Below are positions 34,723 through 41,018 of a stretch of DNA of 41,018 nucleotides, one piece after another. The notes below the pieces were generated by a model, which saw only the letters and a list, made by a program, of their open reading frames with translations, was not told where the DNA came from and searched no databases. The position numbers were made by a program, and so were the translations under genes. The stretch is from Gammaproteobacteria bacterium (lineage in GTDB: Bacteria > Pseudomonadota > Gammaproteobacteria > Steroidobacterales > Steroidobacteraceae). Position 1 is the stretch's first letter, and each line of letters starts with the position of its first letter. Where the stretch lies: assembly GCA_004297335.1 (NCBI GenBank), contig SCUD01000095.1, forward strand, positions 1 through 41,018, written 5' to 3'.

Positions 34723-37297
34723 CCGGATTCCCCTGCGGTCGCGGTGGCGCCGGCGCCAGGTAGCCGACGACCAGCAGCAGGCCACCGACGCCGACGAAGG
34801 ACACGATGCGCGCGACCGTGCCGGTATTACCGAGGTCGACCAGGAACAGCTTGGCGACCACGACCGCCATCAGCGCCGCACCCGCCAGCCACAGCCAGCG
34901 CCGCAACAGGCGCGTGCCGGCCACCATGCCCGTGAAGGCCAGCGCGCTCCACCAGATCGAGAGCGCCGCCTGTACCAGCACGGAAGCAAACAACGGACCC
35001 GCGCGCCAGGGCACTCCGCCCAGGTGATGCGTCGCGCGCAGCAGCGCCACGGTCGAAACCACGAAGGCGATTCCGCCGAGGATCACGCAACCGCTGCGCC
35101 GGACCCCTACGGAGGCTCGCAGCCAGTGCCAGCCGCAGAGCAGGGCAAAGAGGCTGGCGAGATCCACGGGATTGGCGAGCGGCAGGTAGCCGAGCGGCTC
35201 CGGATCACCATCCGTGCCGAGATTCAGGCGCGCGACGAGCCAGCCCTGCAGCGCCAGCAGGATCAGGCCGGTCCAGACCGGATAGGCCTCCGGGAAAGCC
35301 GCCACTGGCCAGGCCCGGTGGTCCTTCAGCCAGAAGAGACCCAGCACCAGCAGGCCCGGAACGAGCGAAGCCGCGGCACCTGACCAGACCGCTCCAGGTA
35401 CCGGCTGCTCGACCTGCCAGGCCACTTCCGCCATCAGCACCACGGCCCCGAGCGCCACGACGATGGGATGGGCGAGTGCCGTAAGCCGCGGACAGGCCGA
35501 CTCCTGCCCGCGCAACATCACCAGCTGCAGCGCGATCGCGGCCGGCCAGGCCAGCCAGCCAAAGCCGGCGAATGGATGCAGGCCGCCCAGATTCTGGGCG
35601 CCAAACGCCAGGACCAGCAGCGGCACCGAGGCCAATGCCGCCGCACGTGCGGCTGACCAGTTCGAGCGCCCGGCGATCGCCGCGAGCGCAAGTCCGCTCG
35701 CGGCCCAGGCGAGTACCAGCGCCGCGGGCTGGTGCCGCGACGGCAACCGGTCCACGATCTCGAGGCTGACGGCGCCGACCCACCAGGCGACGCTCCACGC
35801 GACCATGCCCCGGGCCGCCCACCGCTCGATTCCGGCCCAGCGCCCGCTGGCCCGTTCGAGGAAACGTGCCGCGATGAACCCGGACACCGCCACCAGCAGC
35901 CCGCCCAGCAGGTTGCCGTTCAGCACCGGCGGCCCCTGGTCCCAGCGCCAGCCATGACGCATGAGGGCGCAACCTGCCGCGATCACCAGCAGCGCACCGG
36001 CGGCACGCGCGAGTGCCCGGCCCTGCCGGAGGCCGATCCAGGTGAGCGCCGCGCCCTCGAGTGCCCAGCTCGCGGCGGTCCAGCGCGCATCCAGGGCCAG
36101 TGGCAATGCCAGCGTCGCAAACGCAACCGCAAGCGCGATGTAGGCCTCGGTCAGCAGCCGCAGCGCGGGTGGCCCGAAACGCCGCAGCCAGCCAGCGGTC
36201 GCGACATAGAAAGCCGCGGCCGCGAGCGCACTGAAGGCCAGGCCGAATTCCGCGGTGCCGAGCAGCCGCGCCTGCGTCGCGAAGACCAGCACCGGGGTTG
36301 CGAAAACCAGGGTTCCGTCGACGACCCCGCCCTGTGCCGTCGGCCGCCGCCACGCGTACAGGATGGCGCTCGCCTGGTAGAGCAGGAAGAACAGGATTAC
36401 GAATGGCTCAGTGGTCGCGAACAGGCCCGGCTCATAGTTTCGCCACAGCCACAGGCCACCGATCACGAACGTGGACACGAAACCAATCAGGTTCAGCTCG
36501 CGCCAGGGCCGGTACCAGGCCACGCCGACGATCAGCGCATTGAGCACGAGGTACCAGGAGAGCAGCACCACATGGTTGCCGGTGCCCGTCGAGACCAGCA
36601 CCGGAGCGAGGAACCCGCCCACGGCACCGAGCACCGCAAGCCCGCGGGCATCCTGCAGCACCGCCAGCATGCCGGAACCGAGCGTCAGCGCCACCAGCAG
36701 CACGAACGCCAGACTGGCCGGAACCAGCTGGTACAGCCGCAGCGCGGCAAAGATCGTCAGGTACAGGATCCCGAGCCCGCCGCCCTGCAGGCTGAGCGCA
36801 TAGACGCGCATCCGCCCGCGCAGCCGCCAGCCCGTGACCAGCAGCAGCATTGCTCCCGCGGCCACCAGCAGCAGCCGCAATTCGATCGGGAAGACGATCA
36901 GCTCGCGCTCGACGGCATAGCGCAGCAGGAACGCGACGCCGAGCAAGGTGAGGATCACACCGACCTTCACCGGCACGTTCCCGGTCGTGAACCAGCGGTG
37001 GATCCGCAGCAGCAACCGGGCCAGCGGGCCGGGCTGCGCCGGCTCGAGGACCCGAGGTCGTGCGGCCGGCGCCGGGGCGGTTGCCACCGGAGCGGGCGTC
37101 GCGGCCGGAGCGCGCGACTCAACCGTGGAGGGCAGCGGTCGGCGCTCCTCGAGCGCGTCGACCCGGCGGCGCAGCCGGATGACGCTCGCCAGGAGGTAAC
37201 CGATCGCGGCGCCGAGCGCGAAACCGGCGAACGGCGGACCACGGAGCCCGGCCCACAAGCCGATGAACGCCGCGATCAGCACCAGGCCAGCCGTCAT
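34715..37297 (-). CDS. DUF2339 family polytopic membrane protein
   Basis: An 860-residue protein that is almost entirely hydrophobic, with well over twenty predicted membrane segments. It has an N-terminal helix, a short coiled region (RLRRRVDALEERR), an Ala/Pro linker (about 55-85), and then the membrane body beginning RIHRWFTTGNVPVKVGVILTL in part. FLLRYAVERELI is conserved in DUF2339. Function is unknown; envelope-related roles have been suggested for the family. The start at 37297 is chosen for AGGAG upstream. It is coupled to DUF3999 by an 8-nt overlap and is divergent from nrtR. Confidence 0.9.
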   Translation of the reverse strand: MTAGLVLIAAFIGLWAGLRGPPFAGFALGAAIGYLLASVIRLRRRVDALEERRPLPSTVESRAPAATPAPVATAPAPAARPRVLEPAQPGPLARLLLRIHRWFTTGNVPVKVGVILTLLGVAFLLRYAVERELIVFPIELRLLLVAAGAMLLLVTGWRLRGRMRVYALSLQGGGLGILYLTIFAALRLYQLVPASLAFVLLVALTLGSGMLAVLQDARGLAVLGAVGGFLAPVLVSTGTGNHVVLLSWYLVLNALIVGVAWYRPWRELNLIGFVSTFVIGGLWLWRNYEPGLFATTEPFVILFFLLYQASAILYAWRRPTAQGGVVDGTLVFATPVLVFATQARLLGTAEFGLAFSALAAAAFYVATAGWLRRFGPPALRLLTEAYIALAVAFATLALPLALDARWTAASWALEGAALTWIGLRQGRALARAAGALLVIAAGCALMRHGWRWDQGPPVLNGNLLGGLLVAVSGFIAARFLERASGRWAGIERWAARGMVAWSVAWWVGAVSLEIVDRLPSRHQPAALVLAWAASGLALAAIAGRSNWSAARAAALASVPLLVLAFGAQNLGGLHPFAGFGWLAWPAAIALQLVMLRGQESACPRLTALAHPIVVALGAVVLMAEVAWQVEQPVPGAVWSGAAASLVPGLLVLGLFWLKDHRAWPVAAFPEAYPVWTGLILLALQGWLVARLNLGTDGDPEPLGYLPLANPVDLASLFALLCGWHWLRASVGVRRSGCVILGGIAFVVSTVALLRATHHLGGVPWRAGPLFASVLVQAALSIWWSALAFTGMVAGTRLLRRWLWLAGAALMAVVVAKLFLVDLGNTGTVARIVSFVGVGGLLLVVGYLAPAPPRPQGNPDV

Positions 37298-37401
37298 GTC
37301 CTGCTCCTCTCTCGCGCCATCATAATCGGGTCTGCCACCACCGGCCGGCGCCATCGTCCGGCCCGCGTAATGCCCGGGTATCGTATGGCATCATCACCGG
37401 C

Positions 37402-38289
37402 ATGGCGCGACAGCTGACTCTGAGCCTGGATGCGGTGATCGTCGCGGTCACCGCCGACGAGCCGCGCATCCTGACCACGACGGGATCCGCGCCCGCTGGC
37501 ATCCCGGCCCTGCCCTTCGGTCCACTGGACACCGACCGCGATGCGACACTGGAGCTGGCCCTGCGCCGCTGGGTCGCGACCCAGACCGGACGCGAACTCG
37601 GCTACGTGGAACAGCTCTACACCTTCGGGGACCGGGATCGGCAGCGGGATGCCCCGGGCACGCGCTATCTGTCCGTTGCCTACCTCGCCCTGGTGCGCGA
37701 AGCGCAGCCGGAGCCCGGTGCAGCCTGGCTCGACTGCTACCAGATCCTGCCCTGGGAGGACCACCGCGCCGGCGTGCCGGCCGTCCTCGGCTCGCAGTTG
37801 CAGCCCGCACTCACGGCGTGGGCCGGCGCGAGCGCGGATCGCCGCCACCGCCTCGAGGCCAATTTCGGCGGCCGGCGACCCTGGGATCCGATCCGGGTGC
37901 TCGAGCGCTACGAACTGCTGTACGAGGCCGGGCTGGTCCCGGAATACCAGCGCGACCATGGCCGTCGCCTGAAAGCCAACACAGCGGCGGGACTGGAACT
38001 GGCGCACGACCATCGCCGTATCGTCGCTACCGCGCTCGGCCGCCTGCGCGGCAAGCTGAAATACCGGCCGGTGGTATTCGAACTGCTGCCCGAGACCTTC
38101 ACCCTGTCCCAGCTGCAGGGCACCGTCGAGGCGCTGACGGGCATGCGCCTGCACAAGCAGAACTTCCGGCGCCTGGTCGCCCAGGGCCGGCTGGTCGAGC
38201 CGACCGGCACCTTCGAACGTCCGGCCCGCGGCCGGCCGGCCGGCCTGTTCCGCTTCCGGCGGGAGGTTGTGCGCGCCCGCCTCTATTGA
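37402..38289 (+). CDS. nrtR: NrtR-type Nudix-related transcriptional repressor of NAD synthesis
   Basis: A 295-residue regulator. Residues about 5-150 are a Nudix-like sensor domain and about 205-290 a winged-helix DNA-binding domain (YRPVVFELLPETFTLSQLQG, MRLHKQNFRRLVAQGRLV). The Nudix box has lost its catalytic glutamates (ALRRWVATQTG in place of the REUxEExG pattern), so it should bind but not cleave. NrtR proteins bind ADP-ribose or NAD-related ligands and repress NAD genes. The location directly before nadABC, and the palindrome at the nadA promoter, support this role. An ATG preceded by no strong ribosome site was kept for family length. Confidence 0.88.
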   Translation: MARQLTLSLDAVIVAVTADEPRILTTTGSAPAGIPALPFGPLDTDRDATLELALRRWVATQTGRELGYVEQLYTFGDRDRQRDAPGTRYLSVAYLALVREAQPEPGAAWLDCYQILPWEDHRAGVPAVLGSQLQPALTAWAGASADRRHRLEANFGGRRPWDPIRVLERYELLYEAGLVPEYQRDHGRRLKANTAAGLELAHDHRRIVATALGRLRGKLKYRPVVFELLPETFTLSQLQGTVEALTGMRLHKQNFRRLVAQGRLVEPTGTFERPARGRPAGLFRFRREVVRARLY

Positions 38290-38297
38290 TCTATAAT
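38267..38297 (+). promoter_or_regulatory. Candidate nadABC promoter
   Basis: TATAAT at 38292-38297, with a weak TTGTGC at 38267-38272 (19-nt spacing), stands 30 nt ahead of the nadA ATG. The -10 overlaps the palindrome described next, which is the classic position for a repressor operator. The ribosome site AGAGGA (38317-38322) follows. Confidence 0.6.
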
Positions 38298-38319
38298 GCT
38301 CAACAGGAGCATAAATAGA
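38290..38319. promoter_or_regulatory. Operator-like inverted repeat at the nadA promoter
   Basis: Inner arms ATGCTC (38296-38301) and GAGCAT (38307-38312) flank AACAG. Outer arms TCTAT (38290-38294) and ATAGA (38315-38319) extend the symmetry with a one-base offset. It overlaps the -10 box and the expected transcription start, so a bound repressor would block nadABC. NrtR, encoded just upstream, is the likely ligand. Transcribed, it could also fold as a small hairpin after nrtR. Confidence 0.6.
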
Positions 38320-38327
38320 GGATTGCC

Positions 38328-39275
38328 ATGGACCGTCTCGCGGGCATCCTGCCGGATGTGGAAGTCGCTACGGTTGCGCCGCTGCTGGCCGAAATCGAGG
38401 CCTTGAAGCAGCAGCGGCACGCCGTGGTGCTGGCCCACAACTACATGACGCCGGATATCTATCACGGCGCTGCCGACCTGCGCGGCGACTCGCTCGCGCT
38501 GGCGCGACAGGCGCAGGCCACCGAGGCCGAGGTCATCGTGATGGCCGGTGTGCACTTCATGGCCGAGACTGCCAAGCTGCTGAACCCCGCGCGGACCGTG
38601 CTGATTCCGGATCCGACGGCCGGCTGCTCGCTCGCGGAGTCGATCACCGGCGCCGATGTGCGCCTGCTGCGCGAGCGCTACCCCGGCGTGCCGGTGGTCA
38701 CCTATGTGAATACCTCGGCCGAGGTCAAGGCCGAGTCGGATATCTGCTGCACCTCCTCGAATGCGGTGAAGATCGTGGAGTCGCTGGGCGTGCCGCGCGT
38801 GATCTTCCTGCCGGACCAGTATCTCGGCCGCTGGGTCGCCTCGCAGACCAGCGTCGAGGTGATCCTCTGGCAGGGCAGCTGCATCGTGCACGAGCGCTTC
38901 AGCGCCGGGGAGCTGCGGGCCTGGCGTGCCGGCTATCCGGGTATCCGCGTGATCGCGCATCCGGAATGCCCGCCGGACGTGCTCGCCGAGGCCGACTACG
39001 TGGGCTCGACCTCCGGGATGATCGACTGGGTGAAGCAGAACCGGCCGGCACGCGTCGTGATGGTCACCGAGTGCTCCATGTCGGACAACGTCGCGACGGA
39101 AGTCCCGGAAACGGACTTCGTGCGGCCCTGCAATCTCTGCCCGCACATGAAGCGCATCACGCTCGCTGGTATCGCGGACTCACTGCGCCACCTGCGCCAC
39201 GAGGTCATCATCGATCCGGCGGTCGCAGAACGCGCGCGCCTCGCGGTCACGCGCATGCTGGCGGTCCCGACATGA
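38328..39275 (+). CDS. nadA: Quinolinate synthase NadA
   Basis: A 315-residue [4Fe-4S] enzyme that condenses iminoaspartate with dihydroxyacetone phosphate to quinolinate, the second step of de novo NAD synthesis. Visible motifs are [21 protein letters not shown] in part, [54 protein letters not shown] and the C-terminal [12 protein letters not shown]. The three conserved cluster cysteines expected in NadA are available in TAGCSL, HPECPP and NLCPHM. The ATG has AGAGGA five bases upstream. The stop overlaps nadB (ATGA). Confidence 0.97.
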   Translation: MDRLAGILPDVEVATVAPLLAEIEALKQQRHAVVLAHNYMTPDIYHGAADLRGDSLALARQAQATEAEVIVMAGVHFMAETAKLLNPARTVLIPDPTAGCSLAESITGADVRLLRERYPGVPVVTYVNTSAEVKAESDICCTSSNAVKIVESLGVPRVIFLPDQYLGRWVASQTSVEVILWQGSCIVHERFSAGELRAWRAGYPGIRVIAHPECPPDVLAEADYVGSTSGMIDWVKQNRPARVVMVTECSMSDNVATEVPETDFVRPCNLCPHMKRITLAGIADSLRHLRHEVIIDPAVAERARLAVTRMLAVPT

Positions 39276-40810
39276 TCATCGACGAGTTCATTACAGCGCC
39301 CGCAGCCGTCGTCGGCGGTGGCGTCGCCGGTCTCGCGACGGCGCTCGCCCTCGAGGGCTGCGTCGTGATCGCGAACGAACCGATTGGCGGCGGCGCCTCG
39401 AAGCTCGCCCAAGGCGGCATCGCCGCCGCGCTCGGGGCCGGCGATTCCCCGGCCCGGCACGCCGAAGACACCTTGCGGGTCGGGGCCGGACTCACCGATC
39501 CGCAGGTCGCGGCACTCGTCACCGGGGCTGCGGCCGGCCGGATCGAATGGCTGCGGGCACTCGGCGTGGCCTTTGACCGCGGTGCGGACGGGCTGCCGCT
39601 GCTGGGCCGCGAAGCGGGCCACAGCCTGCACCGCATCGTGCATGCCGGTGGCGACCGCACCGGTGCCGCCGTCATGGCCGCGATGCGCCAGGCCGTGCTC
39701 GCCCGGCCGGACCTCCGCGTCCTCGAAGGCTTCACGTTGATCGACCTGATCACCGCCGGCGGGCGCGTAGCCGGCATCCTGCTCGGGCGCCCGGATGGAA
39801 CCCGGGTCGCCGTGCTGGCCCCGCAGGTCGTGCTGGCGACCGGTGGCATCGGCGGCATCTTCGATCGCACGACCACGCCGTCCACCTCGCGCGGTGCCGG
39901 CCTCGCCGCCGCTGCGCGCCACGGCGTGCGGCTCGCGGACCTGGAGTTCGTGCAGTTCCACCCGACCGCGCTCGCGATCGAGGCCGATCCGCTGCCGCTC
40001 CTGACCGAGGCGCTGCGCGGCGCCGGTGCGGTACTGATCGACGCCGGCGGCGACCGCTTCATGACTGCGCTGCATCCCGATGGCGAGCTGGCGCCACGCG
40101 ACGTCGTGGCCCGCGGTGTCCACGCCATCACCGCACGCGGCGGCGAGGTGTTTCTGGATGCCACCGGCATTCGCGACCTCGCTGCCCGCTTCCCGGGCGC
40201 CTGCGCGCTGGCGCGCGCCGCAGGGCTCGAGCCGACCCGGCAACCGCTGCCGGTGACGGCGGCCGTGCATTTCCACATGGGCGGCATCGCCACTGACAGC
40301 CACGGCGCCACCTCGCTGCCGGGCCTGTGGGCCTGCGGCGAAGTCGCCGCGACCGGCCTGCATGGCGGCAACCGCCTGGCCAGCAATTCACTGCTCGAAG
40401 GGCTGGTGTTCGGCCAGCGCGCGGCGCAGGCGATCATTGCGGCAGACGCGCGGCCCCCACGTGGCGCGCTGGCGATTCCGCGCGGCCTGCCGGTGCTCGC
40501 CGCGGACCCCGCACGGATCGCGGCACTGCGGCGCCAGGTCGGTGCGAGCCTGGGCCCGCTGCGCGCTGCGGCACCGATGCAGGCGGCACTGCAGCAGCTG
40601 GAGGCCTGGCAGCCGGAGGCCCGGGACGAGAGCGACTTGCTGCTGGTCGCGCGCGAGGTCCTCGGCGCGGCCCTCGGGCGCCGCGAATCGCGCGGTGCCC
40701 ACCAGCGCGAGGATTACCCGGCCGCCGCCGAGCCGGCATTGCGGAGTTGTCGCTCGCCGGAGCCGGCGCCACTCGCGCTGCTGCAACCGCTGCAGAGCCG
40801 CGTCGCTTGA
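39272..40810 (+). CDS. nadB: L-aspartate oxidase NadB
   Basis: A 512-residue FAD enzyme that oxidises L-aspartate to iminoaspartate for NadA. The FAD-binding start is [16 protein letters not shown]. Further family motifs are [72 protein letters not shown] and [20 protein letters not shown]. The helical C-terminal domain ends soon after the usual length. It belongs to the succinate dehydrogenase flavoprotein superfamily, but gene context with nadA and nadC settles NadB. It overlaps nadA by ATGA and nadC by TTGA. Confidence 0.97.
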   Translation: MIIDEFITAPAAVVGGGVAGLATALALEGCVVIANEPIGGGASKLAQGGIAAALGAGDSPARHAEDTLRVGAGLTDPQVAALVTGAAAGRIEWLRALGVAFDRGADGLPLLGREAGHSLHRIVHAGGDRTGAAVMAAMRQAVLARPDLRVLEGFTLIDLITAGGRVAGILLGRPDGTRVAVLAPQVVLATGGIGGIFDRTTTPSTSRGAGLAAAARHGVRLADLEFVQFHPTALAIEADPLPLLTEALRGAGAVLIDAGGDRFMTALHPDGELAPRDVVARGVHAITARGGEVFLDATGIRDLAARFPGACALARAAGLEPTRQPLPVTAAVHFHMGGIATDSHGATSLPGLWACGEVAATGLHGGNRLASNSLLEGLVFGQRAAQAIIAADARPPRGALAIPRGLPVLAADPARIAALRRQVGASLGPLRAAAPMQAALQQLEAWQPEARDESDLLLVAREVLGAALGRRESRGAHQREDYPAAAEPALRSCRSPEPAPLALLQPLQSRVA

Positions 40811-41018
40811 AGCGGGTGGCACCGATCGAGGCGCTCGAGCGTGTCATCGACATTGCACTCGCGGAGGACCTGGGCAGCGTCGGCGACCTGACGACCGAGG
40901 CGACCATTCCACCGGGCACCCAGGTCCGCGCGGAGATCCGCAGCCGGGTACCAGGCCGCATCGCCGGCGTGGACGTCATCCCGCTGGCACTCGCACGTTT
41001 CCCCGAACCGGCCAGCGC
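40807..41018 (+). CDS. nadC: Quinolinate phosphoribosyltransferase NadC, 3'-truncated by window edge
   Basis: The first 70 codons of a NadC-like enzyme, which converts quinolinate and PRPP to nicotinate mononucleotide. The N-terminal helix and domain read ALAEDLGSVGDLTTEATIP, VRAEIRSRVPGRIAGV and PLALARF, a good match to the QPRTase N-terminal domain. The start is TTG at 40807, overlapping the nadB stop; an in-frame GTG at 40816 is the alternative. The catalytic barrel lies beyond the window. Position as third gene after nadA and nadB completes the de novo NAD pathway. Confidence 0.9.
   Translation, partial: MKRVAPIEALERVIDIALAEDLGSVGDLTTEATIPPGTQVRAEIRSRVPGRIAGVDVIPLALARFPEPAS

Noticed and set aside
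35732-37417. 561-codon plus-strand open frame opposite DUF2339
   Set aside because: Composition is Gln/Arg/His-rich mirror of a hydrophobic membrane protein on the other strand, a usual artefact.
1-41018. tRNA, rRNA, CRISPR, insertion sequence, prophage or toxin-antitoxin signals
   Set aside because: None found on reading both strands; genes are housekeeping-like, contiguous and uniform in composition, so the window does not look like an accessory island.

Overview
The window is GC-rich, gene-dense chromosomal DNA from a Gram-negative bacterium. The gene set (DksA/TraR-like protein, HtpX, TRAP transporters, FixL/FixJ-like pair, TesB, DUF6763-like acidic protein, NrtR-nadABC) best fits a gammaproteobacterium. 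The taxon is an inference from gene families, because no rRNA or other marker is present. I saw no tRNA, rRNA, CRISPR array, integrase or insertion sequence. No gene-free stretch reaches 300 bases; the longest gaps are about 180 nt (6895-7074) and 167 nt (28910-29103 region).

Layout. (1) 3-2304, plus: end of a molybdenum cofactor locus, with mobA (cut by the window edge), moaD, and one 517-residue protein that joins MoaE, a MoeB/ThiF-type E1 and a rhodanese. (2) 2286-6894, minus: DksA/TraR-like zinc finger protein, acyl-CoA dehydrogenase, proB and proA. (3) 7075-9501, plus: acidic small protein, PAS histidine kinase and FixJ-like regulator, all overlapping. (4) 9516-11773, minus: beta-CASP metallo-hydrolase and LOG-family protein. 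(5) 11898-15639, plus: htpX, photolyase (apparently with a CTG start) and a D-lactate/glycolate-dehydrogenase-type flavoprotein. A 20-bp perfect hairpin exactly fills the gap to the convergent tesB. (6) 15680-17594, minus: ferredoxin/flavodoxin-NADP reductase and tesB. (7) 17674-20192, plus: xdhC and a MATE exporter. (8) 20210-23549, minus: lipoprotein-type HtrA protease followed by two paralogous secreted FGE-fold proteins. (9) 23636-25051, plus: dacB (PBP4). (10) 25084-28909, minus: EF-G-like GTPase, NYN/LOTUS ribonuclease-like protein and WYL regulator. (11) 29104-29511, plus: orphan ExbD/TolR protein. (12) 29527-37297, minus: DUF2339, DUF3999, and a TRAP system made of TatT, DctP and fused DctQM. 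(13) 37402-41018, plus: nrtR, then nadA, nadB and the start of nadC behind a promoter that carries an operator-like palindrome.

How the genes work together. The molybdopterin genes (region 1) and xdhC (region 7) point to molybdenum hydroxylases encoded elsewhere. proB/proA make the proline precursor. The HtrA/FGE-fold trio and dacB act in the cell envelope. nrtR and nadABC form a self-contained de novo NAD module. Most operons use 4-base NTGA or 5-base TGATG stop/start overlaps, so translational coupling is a recurring habit, and several starts are therefore TTG or CTG.

The observations I would look at first are the MoaE-MoeB-rhodanese fusion beside its own MoaD, the HtrA lipoprotein with twin cysteine-less FGE-fold partners, the EF-G-like/NYN-LOTUS/WYL cluster, and the nadA palindrome. 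None of these can be proved to be a new system from sequence alone.
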